NCBI GenBank assembly: GCA_964017155.1
Contig: OZ024855.1
Coordinates: 59,392,368-59,456,367 of the forward strand
Direction: 5' to 3'
From: Oasisia sp. SBJ-2009
Taxonomy: Eukaryota > Annelida > Polychaeta > Sabellida > Siboglinidae
Length of the DNA stretch: 64,000 bases
Part shown: piece after piece, positions 40,748 to 49,365 of the stretch
How the letters are laid out: the number at the start of each line of letters is the position of its first letter
Numbering within the stretch: the first letter of the stretch is position 1
Position numbers and translations under genes: made by a program
The notes under the pieces: model-generated
Told to the model about the DNA's origin: nothing
What the model saw: the letters and a program-made list of their open reading frames with translations, nothing else
Database searches by the model: none

Positions 40748-40825
40748 GTTACAACTTACCCCGATACGGGGCAAGTTGTAACAGAGTACGGGGTAATGTG
40801 GCATTGGGGTAAGTTGTAACACAAC
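40748..40825. repeat. left subterminal motif cluster (GTTACAACTT / AAGTTGTAAC)
   Basis: GTTACAACTTACCCCG at about 40748, CGGGGCAAGTTGTAACAG at about 40767, and GGGGTAAGTTGTAACAC at about 40806. The first pair is in inverted orientation. Repeated subterminal motifs are commonly transposase-binding sites. Confidence 0.6.
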
Positions 40826-41068
40826 ATAAAATTACACAATTGATGCTACTGCTTTCTGTAAGCTATATACATTATTTGAGACTTAAAAAGGTTTCCAATC
40901 ATTTCGTTTTGCCCGTCGCCAATCCTTTTCTTTTATGTCCTGATGTGTAATGTATCAATAGTGTAACTAGTATGCACAGTCAGTTTAATTTTAAAATGCG
41001 TACTTGTCTTTTTTTATTCGGCAAAAAAGAATCGTCGTTACACCGGGTATAACTGGTGAAACTATTAG

Positions 41069-41206
41069 CCGGTGTAGACGTCCTGCCCTTTTTGGGTCAC
41101 GTGTTTTATACGAGATCGGCAGCCTACGGCACAATAACAAATGACACGTGCTTCGATCTGCGTGTCATGACGAATATTCCGAAGACGAAATGCTTCTTCT
41201 GTGAAG
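41069..41206 (+). CDS. candidate exon, unknown extracellular-type peptide
   Basis: After ACTATTAG the phase-1 frame is open for 46 codons and ends at a strong donor (GAAG|GTACGT). It reads GVDVLPFLGHVFYTRSAAYG then TCFDLRVMTNIPKTKCFFCE, with three Cys. Length is a multiple of three (phase 1 to 1). No family recognised. It lies inside the 14-kb TIR element, 490 bp from its left end, so it is either an exon of that element or a captured host exon. Chance is possible because the acceptor is weak. Confidence 0.25.
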
Positions 41207-41209
41207 GTA

Positions 41210-42922
41210 CGTCTTAAGTGCATTATCGCAGTTAGCAACTCGACGCAGATTCTCTAACTTGTAAGATTACAAGTCTGACATTGTTAAACCAGTTTGACAG
41301 TCGGCATCGCCCGGCATCGCTCACATGACTCAGCCGGCAGTAATGCCAGTATTTATAATTGTATATGTACCGGTATTGCATTTGATTACGCAGGATCTTG
41401 TTAAAAAGCTATGTAATTGCAAAAGTACATATCTATGGAGAGTAGATGGCGTGAGGGACGAAGTGATAAATCATTGGCTTTGGCAGTAGGCTCCGGTTGA
41501 TCGTGGGGAGCATCCGTTATGTCGTGCAACAGAACGTCAAACGAATAATTATGTTGGTTATCACAATTATTTAAACAGTGTTTTGTGACTCACATTTTAC
41601 TATGATTGCTGGATGTTGTTGATTTGCATTATATTTTATGCAACATAAGTTAGATTTTTATGACAACCACGATGGTGATAAATTTATTCAATATAAAAAA
41701 TGTAAACCTGAACATAAAATGCTTGTATAGCCATCAGCTAGTGTATACCATATGCAAGTATTACACATAACATTCTTGCCCTTGTTTCCATTGTGGTCAG
41801 TGATGCCTGGCTGTAGTCTTGTAATATCTGATACCTTTCAACTCACATATGCCAGCTGTTCTAATCTTTATATTGTCATCACAGCAATATATGAATGCAT
41901 AATACAACTCGAATTATGATATATTAGTACGGGCTACACTACAATGCAAGTGAGACGAGGCAGAGGAGGGACTAAGATTAATGCAATCACTTGTGTCGGG
42001 CAAATGCATGGAGGATACGTAGTTTGCAAGAGGCCAACGTCTGATCACACCAAGTGAATTAAACATTTTAACAATCAACAATGTATAAATTTTCAAAATA
42101 TTTTAATATGCCCATTTCAATACACATTTGCTTTCATTAAAATTTTCATAATATCTTGGACATGGAAAACTAGGATAACCTTTGCAGTTGTGTAATGCAT
42201 GTTATACTAAGTGAGTCCAGTCCAGTGTCCACACAGACTTTGGCCAACACCTTTAAAAAAACTATTCAGCATATAACGATAACTCAGAAATAAATTTATA
42301 AAATCAATTATTATTCATTCTGAAGAAGGTAGACATGTTTGAATATTTGGTGAAGGAAATATACTGTTGGCATCACAACACCACCTTATTTTGTCACTTC
42401 CAACATTCAATTTGACATGGATACAACCTCCACCTGAGCCATTAAATGTCAAATATAACATATGTAGTAGTTATTACATGACATACCCTGACACAAAATT
42501 GTATATTGAAAATAAAACAGAAAATATGAATGCGCTATGTTTGGGAGTATTCAAATAATTCTATAATAATATCCAAAATAAGGCATCCTTACAATTAAAT
42601 ATAGCAGGGTAATTTTACTTTCATGTAATGACAATACACACCTAATAAATTACAACCCTGCTTAGATATTAACCTGTACGTGCTGCTGTAGACGAACATT
42701 TCTTGCTGCCTTTTTTGTGGAATGCTTTAGGTCATACATAAGATATTATGTTATACAGCTGTAGATTTATTGATTATGGCAATGAACACTCCATAATGAC
42801 AACTCTAATACCTTGATGCCAGTTTTTGTTTACTGAGTTTGAATATTATGCTTTTCTTTTCAGGTCAACACTCAACAGGAAACTGAACAGCACCACTAGG
42901 TCAACAAGTTAATAAGCTATAT
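41210..42922. other. interior of the 14-kb element, no supported gene
   Basis: AT-rich sequence with no recognised coding segment up to the LINE insertion site. Confidence 0.4.
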
Positions 42923-42935
42923 ACCGTCCAAGATT
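42923..42935 (+). repeat. target-site duplication, left copy
   Basis: ACCGTCCAAGATT, identical to 46471-46483, directly flanking the full-length LINE. Confidence 0.85.
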
Positions 42936-42952
42936 TATAAATTGTGTATGCA

Positions 42953-42986
42953 GGTATTGCAGTACCTCAGGTATTGCAATACCTCA
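42953..42986. repeat. two palindromic direct repeats in LINE 5' region
   Basis: GGTATTGCAGTACCTCA and GGTATTGCAATACCTCA in tandem (17-bp period). The 14-mer GGTATTGCAATACC is a perfect palindrome; the first copy differs by one base. They lie 17 bases from the element's 5' end and could be promoter or binding sites. Confidence 0.75.
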
Positions 42987-43292
42987 GGGAGTTTGACGCC
43001 CCTGCTATGCAGAGTTGTAAACCACTGCCTTGTGGTATAGGTTCTTGTCAGAACCGAAGGCTAAGGGAGCAAACCCTAAACAGAAAACCATGTCACTGTG
43101 GCAGCATCAAGGGCGGTTGGTGTATGGAACTCCCAACATCTCTCGACCAGCCACTGCAGGGACAAATAGTTTGCGCCTGTCTTGACATGTTCTTGCCGGT
43201 GTGAGACCTCTATTTGTTCCCCGAGAGAGTGTCGCTAGTAACTTGCAAAAGCCAGCGGTACTTCAAAAGTTTTTGCTAGCAGCTTCCATGAA

Positions 43293-46200
43293 ATGTACAA
43301 CTGCACGAAACATGATACCGGATCGGCCGTCGCCCGGGTTACCAAGGACCGCGCTGCTCGACCTCATCTTCCGTCGACAGTGGAAAATCAGCTAGGAAGA
43401 AGAAGACAAAGAAGACAACTACTGACAATTGGACAATGGAACGTCAGGACTCTCCTCGACCGAGAAGGAGCTAACCGACCAGAAAGACGTACGGCACTAG
43501 TAGCAATGGAACTTGCCAAATACAACATCGACATCGCCGCCCTATGTGAAACAAGGTTCTCAGAGTCTGGTAGTCTCGACGACTTGGAATACTCTTTCTT
43601 CTGGAGTGGCAAACCCGAAGGAGAAAGAAGGGAGGCCGGAGTGGGCTTTGCTATCAAAAAGGATATCATCACAAAGCTGACAGAAATGCCACGGCCAGTA
43701 AGTGACAGAATCATGACGATGAGACTACCTCTGAGCAAGGACAACTTTGCTACAATTATCAACGTGTATGCTCCGACAATGACAAACCCAGACGAAAACA
43801 AGGAGGCCTTCTACAACCAGCTCACAAGTGTGCTCAGGGGCATCCCTCATACCGATAAGCTACTGCTGATAGGAGATTTCAATGCGAGGATAGGAAGAGA
43901 CAATGACAAGTGGCCCTTGGTCATGGGCAAACATGGGATTGGGAAATGCAACTCCAATGGCGAACTTCTACTGGCTCTGTGCTCTGAGTTCGAACTGATA
44001 GTGACGAACACCATGTTCAAGCAGAAGGATGAACGCAAGACCACCTGGATGCATCCTCGTTCCAAACACTGGCATATGATCGACTTCATCATCACGAGGT
44101 GTCGGGATAAGATGGACATCCACAGCACCCGAGCCATGCGTGGAGCAAACTGCTGGACCGATCACCAGATGCTGAGATCAAAAGTGGCTTTCAGAATACG
44201 ACAAAAGCACAACAGGCAAGGGACAAATAAGCCGACCAAGCTCAACACTGCAAAACTAAGTACCATCAGCCATAGGGAGAGTTTTGAGCAGGAGATGGAC
44301 AGTGCTCTCGCCCAGTGGGAGGAGAAGGAAAACTCAACACCAGACGAGGAATGGGCAGCTCTGCAGCAGGTTGTGTACAACACAGCCAAGACATATCTTG
44401 GCAAGCCAGACAGAAAACACCAGGACTGGTTCGACCCCAACGACCAGGAGCTACAGACTCTTATGAGCAGAAGAGATCAAGCCCACCAGAGAGTGTTGCA
44501 AACCAGGAGCACTAGATCCACCACTGCAGCATACAAAGATGCCTGCAGACTGCTACAAAAACACACCCGTGCACTGAAGTCGGACTGGTGGGAAAGGAAA
44601 GCAGTGGAGCTGCAGAGAGCTGCCGACAGTAACAACATGAAGGGCTTCTACAATGGACTGAAGGAAGTGTGGGGACCCAAAAAGAAGGGACCTGTTCAAC
44701 TAAAATCAACAGACGGAATGGAAACCTTCTCTGACAGCAAGAGAGTTGTGGCAAGATGGAGTGAACACTTCCAGAAGCTACTCAACGTCCCTGGCGACAT
44801 AGATCACGAAGCTCTGGACAACATCCCGCAGCGCATTACCAAGACAAGCCTTGATGAGATTCCAACTATGGATGAGATGGCTAGAGCAATCGCCAGCCTG
44901 AAAGATGGCAAAGCACCTGGAGGAGATGGAATTCCTGCAGAAGTATGGAAGCACGGAGGAGACAATCTGTTCAGCAGACTGCACCAACTAATCACCAATG
45001 CCTGGGAGATGGGTTCTGTACCACAAGCATGGAAGGATGCAAGCATTATAACCATCTACAAGAAAGGTGATCGAACAGACTGTGGGAACTATAGAGGAAT
45101 CTCTCTTCTTTCCATAGCAGGCAAGATCTTCGCCAGGATCCTCCTCAACAGACTATCTACCCACCTAACACCAGAGGTAGTTCCGGAGACACAATGTGGC
45201 TTCAGAGGTAACCGGAGCACCGTGGATATGATATTTTGTCTCCGACAACTACAAGAAAAGTGCATTGAGCATGACCGACCATTGTACATGGTATTTGTCG
45301 ACTTCAGTAAGGCGTTCGATACAGTTGGGAGGACCGGACTATGGCAGCTACTGAAGAAGTATGGCTGCCCAGAGAAGTTCACAACAATGATCGAGGCACT
45401 ACATACCGGAATGATGGCGACTGTTAATGTTGGAGGGGAAGTCTCGGAATCGTTCAGGGTCACAAATGGGGTCAAGCAAGGCTGTGTACTGGCGCCCACG
45501 CTCTTTTCCATCTTCCTATCAGCAATGCTCGACAATGCTTTCCGAGACATGGGGGATGGCATCTACATACAGTCCAGACAGAGCGCTGACCTATTCAACG
45601 TCGCACACTTCAGAGCGAAGACCAAGACTACACGGATACTGATGAGGGAGCTGCTATTCGCAGATGACAGTGCACTGGTTGCACACTCTGCTGAAGAGAT
45701 GCAGAAAATAGTGGATGCTTTTTCCAATGCGTCAAAGAAGTTCGGCCTGAAGATTAACATCAAGAAGACCGAGGTGCTGTACCAACCCAACTCTACAAGA
45801 ACCCGAGAGGAGGATATCATGGTTGACGGAAACAAGCTGAACTCTGTTATGGAATTCACCTACCTCGGAAGCACTATATCAAGTGACGGATGCATTGACG
45901 ATGAAATACAGAGGAGGATGGCCAAGGCTAGTGCATCTTTCGGCCGACTACGCCAGAGACTCTGGAACAACCACCATGTGTCCATGCGGGTTAAAGGCAA
46001 GATATACCGTGCAATTGTGCTGTCCACCCTCCTATACGGAGCCGAGGCATGGACAGTGTACAGACGACAGGTGAAAAAGTTGCATGCCTTCATGATGCGA
46101 CATCTGCGTTCGATCATGAGGATAACCTGGATGGACAAAGTGACAAACAAGGAAATACTCGAACGGACAGGGCTGCCATCTATGGAAGATCTTCTGATCA

Positions 46201-46424
46201 GAAAGAATCTCCGGTGGACTGGACACCTCATGAGGATGTCATCAGACAGGCTACCGAAGCAGGTTCTCTACTCTCAACTGTCTTCTGGTCACAGAAAGAG
46301 AGGGCGCCCTCGTCTCCGGTTCAAAGATACCATCAAGAGAAACCTGAAGCTGAGAGACATAAAGATCGACTCCTGGACATCACTCTCACAGCAGAGAGAC
46401 AAATGGAGAGCAAGAGTCAAGTGA
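43293..46424 (+). CDS. LINE ORF: AP-like endonuclease plus reverse transcriptase (1043 aa, intact)
   Basis: Endonuclease domain about residues 46-295: IGQWNVRTL at 46, ETRF, DRIMTMRLPL, VYAPTM, GDFNAR at 194-199, DFIITR, and the terminal WTDHQ at 288. A Lys/Gln-rich spacer follows. The reverse transcriptase covers about 510-860, with LKDGKAPGGDGIPAEVW, IITIYKKGDRTDCGNYRGIS, FRGNRSTVDMI, VFVDFSKAFDTV, NGVKQGCVLAPTLFSIF and the catalytic FADDSAL (ADD at 790-792). The C-terminal region has YLGSTISSDG, YGAEAWTVY, RWTGHLMRMSSDRLPKQVL and a GHRKRGRPRLRF basic stretch. All catalytic residues are present and no frameshift is seen, so it may be active. The protein would nick DNA and prime reverse transcription on target. 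Clade assignment needs a tree. Confidence 0.95.
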   Translation: MYNCTKHDTGSAVARVTKDRAARPHLPSTVENQLGRRRQRRQLLTIGQWNVRTLLDREGANRPERRTALVAMELAKYNIDIAALCETRFSESGSLDDLEYSFFWSGKPEGERREAGVGFAIKKDIITKLTEMPRPVSDRIMTMRLPLSKDNFATIINVYAPTMTNPDENKEAFYNQLTSVLRGIPHTDKLLLIGDFNARIGRDNDKWPLVMGKHGIGKCNSNGELLLALCSEFELIVTNTMFKQKDERKTTWMHPRSKHWHMIDFIITRCRDKMDIHSTRAMRGANCWTDHQMLRSKVAFRIRQKHNRQGTNKPTKLNTAKLSTISHRESFEQEMDSALAQWEEKENSTPDEEWAALQQVVYNTAKTYLGKPDRKHQDWFDPNDQELQTLMSRRDQAHQRVLQTRSTRSTTAAYKDACRLLQKHTRALKSDWWERKAVELQRAADSNNMKGFYNGLKEVWGPKKKGPVQLKSTDGMETFSDSKRVVARWSEHFQKLLNVPGDIDHEALDNIPQRITKTSLDEIPTMDEMARAIASLKDGKAPGGDGIPAEVWKHGGDNLFSRLHQLITNAWEMGSVPQAWKDASIITIYKKGDRTDCGNYRGISLLSIAGKIFARILLNRLSTHLTPEVVPETQCGFRGNRSTVDMIFCLRQLQEKCIEHDRPLYMVFVDFSKAFDTVGRTGLWQLLKKYGCPEKFTTMIEALHTGMMATVNVGGEVSESFRVTNGVKQGCVLAPTLFSIFLSAMLDNAFRDMGDGIYIQSRQSADLFNVAHFRAKTKTTRILMRELLFADDSALVAHSAEEMQKIVDAFSNASKKFGLKINIKKTEVLYQPNSTRTREEDIMVDGNKLNSVMEFTYLGSTISSDGCIDDEIQRRMAKASASFGRLRQRLWNNHHVSMRVKGKIYRAIVLSTLLYGAEAWTVYRRQVKKLHAFMMRHLRSIMRITWMDKVTNKEILERTGLPSMEDLLIRKNLRWTGHLMRMSSDRLPKQVLYSQLSSGHRKRGRPRLRFKDTIKRNLKLRDIKIDSWTSLSQQRDKWRARVK

Positions 46425-46470
46425 TGGAAGCAGTCTTTGTCGCTTCGCGACCGACAGCATGATGATGATG

Positions 46471-46483
46471 ACCGTCCAAGATT
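46471..46483 (+). repeat. target-site duplication, right copy
   Basis: ACCGTCCAAGATT, identical to the copy at 42923-42935. Confidence 0.85.
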
Positions 46484-48960
46484 CCACAACCATGGGCTGT
46501 GCAAGACGCTGCAGATCAAATGTCATGTGAATATCAACCGAGTGATCTCAGTTGTGTGTTGCATCCGTGACAGACTCCCCCGTACCGATGGTGTGTGCAG
46601 TGTGCACTGACTTCCAGGCCAGTCAGTTATCCAAACTGACTAGAGACCAATATAGAATGCAGGTTGCTTGACATGCGAATATGGTGATATCTGACTAGCT
46701 TTGCAGTTTGTGGTAGAACAGTTAACTCAGCTGTATGAATGAGTACCTGGCTATAAACAGTGATGAATATTTGTGTACAAGCAGTCTTCGCGAAATTGCC
46801 ACGTGGCTGAATGCTTCCCAGAGAAGCCGAAATGGTCTTCGATTGAACAGGTCTGCCAGGGAGTAAAGTGTAAAAAGCACTTTGAGCAATCCTAAAGATT
46901 GGATACTGCGCTATATAAGAACTTACCTTTACCTTTAAACCATGACAAAAGTTACAAGTTTGTGTCACAGTTTTGCATAAAAAAATTACTTAATGTAACA
47001 CATACATACATCATAATATTTACCGGCGAATCTCTTCTAGTGTATCATCTCCAAATTGATAGGTTTTATCAGCTGGATCAACTGCTTCTAATCACATTGG
47101 GTCGTCATCATAGGGGATTCTGCAACAATACAAATTTTATAATTTATATTATGCAAAAGTATTGAAGTATACATGTTTGGAAAATCAGCTGGAAAAGTGA
47201 ACTGCAAATGAAATACAAAATAAAATTGAAAGTTTGACAAAAGCTGTGTTAAGTGTACACAAATAAGAATGGCCAGAATGGTTAAAAATCAATCAAACAT
47301 GTTTTTATCATAGCTGGTCACGAAGAAATTCCATTCGCAATCCAGTCCAAAGTCATCACTGTAGTGACGAATATTAGCAAATTCTTGAAAGAAAATTACT
47401 GGGCTGCGGACCCATCACTGGATAAAAGCAGTATACATGTACATGTAAGTACTGTGACATAAATTGAAAAAATCTACCCATGGTAGAACTGTCACTAAAT
47501 TACAATTGATACAACTTATATTTGTATGAGATTTTTTTTATAAATTTACTTGATATTTGTGTTATGTTTGCTTTATGCCTCGTAAACAGATCTATACCAG
47601 TTTTAATATGTACAGATTCATAAATGCGACAAACAGACATGCAAAACTCCCTGAAAATGTATACCGATATGCATAGATATCTAATATTTATAAACATTAC
47701 TAACAACATTTATGTTTAGCTGAAAAGCAGTGCTTGAAAACACGCTCGTAAGTGATATATTGATAAGTTTTGGGTACCAATGGGTCCTCATTCTTCTTTC
47801 AAGAGACGGAAGCAATTTTGGAAGCATATTGAGAGTTACTTGTTTTTTATGTGTTTGGTTTGGTTTATGCCCGGTAAACGTTTCATAACAATATCTTCTA
47901 ATCCACACTGACCGGTCGGAAGTTAATTTGCTATTTGTTTAAGAAATATAAAATATAGCACTTTGGGTATGTGTACATTCCTAATTAAGACAGTCAGGCA
48001 TGTCATGTTGCTCTGATAATTCACAATGTTATGCATATATATCAAACTGACACAATAGTTCATTGAACCATCCATATTTAGCTTAAAATCAATGTCTGAA
48101 AACCATCTCGTATATCATGAGCAATTTATTTTAAAAATTGGGGCACCCAGACGTATGCCATTTTTGTTGTGAAGGAACTCGGAAGGATATTGAGACTTAC
48201 TAGTTATTTGAGCTATAGGAATGAGCTTACACCTAGAAAAGGAAGTTGGTCATATTTTAAGAAATATAATAACATACCATTTTCTCCAAATCTATAGATT
48301 CATAATTAAGGTAACCAGATCTGCCATATTCCTCCGATTTGCACATCTATATACCAAATATGTACAATTTATGTCTAACGTATTCGTGTATTCTGCTCAC
48401 AATCAGGGTCTGAAAACCCTATCGTGAGTGATATTTTGAATAAATCATGATTTGTATCAACTTGCTGTACATTAACCGTACCCTGTATTTATATTCCAAT
48501 TGTATTTATGTAATCTCTATATTATATAGATCATCTCAACACAATTTCACTGACACAGGCTCAAGATTGCAGAATATATTGACTAGTGAAATGTGAATAA
48601 AAACATTATTTTTAACAAGCTGTCAAATGTCAAAGTGCCATAATTTGAAACCTATTTAAGCTAGAACGTTCAAATTTTTGATTCTTGCTAATCTTACCAA
48701 ATGCAAAGCGGCAAAGCTTTCATCGTACTGTATTAATTTATTTTCTGAACCATTCAAAAATAATCTAAGACTAAGTCTTAGACTTAGTCTTAGACGTCGA
48801 TGACAGCAACCCATTTATGGAATTTTATTTGCGTTCACTCGGAATGACCCTAAATGGCCTAATACCGTCGACTAATTTAATAGCAAAACAATTTTGTCAG
48901 CTGGCACACGCAGTATTAAAACAATGTGAAAATGGTTGAAGCCGAGTAATAACAGAGTAC
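46484..48960. other. 14-kb element interior with diverged tandem units, no gene
   Basis: A block with ATTTAGCTTAAAATCAATG, GTCTGAAAACC and TCGTAxxTGATAT recurs in diverged form near 47705, 48070 and 48365, which suggests old tandem units of about 300-360 bp. A 24-base perfect palindrome built on CTAAGACTAAGTC lies at about 48766-48795. No exon recognised, including none that would follow the donor at 48964. Confidence 0.4.
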
Positions 48961-48964
48961 TAAC

Positions 48965-49146
48965 CTGTCAATAAGACACTTGCCGAACGCTGCATCAGTT
49001 TTGATGGCGGTCATTACTCTGTCTGAATCCATAAACTCTTCGCCTATGTACACTTTTGCGGGCGGTCGATTTCGTTTCTGTTCTGCTTGTGCCCTTTTCT
49101 TTGCCGAGTCGGTGGCATATTTCCGTGGGCGACCACGCATTGACAT
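48965..49146 (-). CDS. first exon with AT-hook-like basic motif, unknown protein
   Basis: On the minus strand an ATG at 49146 starts MSMRGRPRKYATDSAKKRAQ, then a basic stretch and VYIGEEFMDSDRVM, KTDAAFGKCLIDR. The frame ends at a consensus donor (GACAG|GTTAGT) at 48964, phase 2. RGRPRK is the AT-hook core that grips the minor groove of AT-rich DNA. The VYIG...KTDAxFxxxLxDR part resembles a small module at the N terminus of repeated zinc-finger-type ORFs that I recall from cnidarians and molluscs. An upstream in-frame ATG at 49257 would add a Leu run encoded by a TTA microsatellite and is less likely. It lies inside the 14-kb TIR element. Following exons were not found. Confidence 0.5.
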
Positions 49147-49365
49147 TTCATATAAAAACGAGTTAAAATGCAAAAGCAAGTCGGATACGAAACACGCGTG
49201 TACAACGAACGTAAATAATAATAATAATAATAATAATAGTAACTTCTTTTGCGCCAATATCCTCGAAAATCGAGCTCAGTGGCGCGACAAAACCAGGGGA
49301 TTAATCAATCTCATAATCGAAAGCAATGCGTGAGTCGTCAACGGATGGATGGAAAAGCTAGGAGG

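Larger units (their letters stand above)
42936..46470 (+). mobile_element. full-length APE-type LINE with 13-bp target-site duplication
   Basis: A 3,535-bp insertion bounded by identical 13-mers (42923-42935 and 46471-46483). It holds one intact long ORF (43293-46424), a 5' region of about 357 bp with two palindromic direct repeats, and a very short 3' region ending in a GATGATGATG run instead of poly(A). Perfect duplication and an intact ORF show recent insertion. It landed inside the older 14-kb TIR element. Confidence 0.9.
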
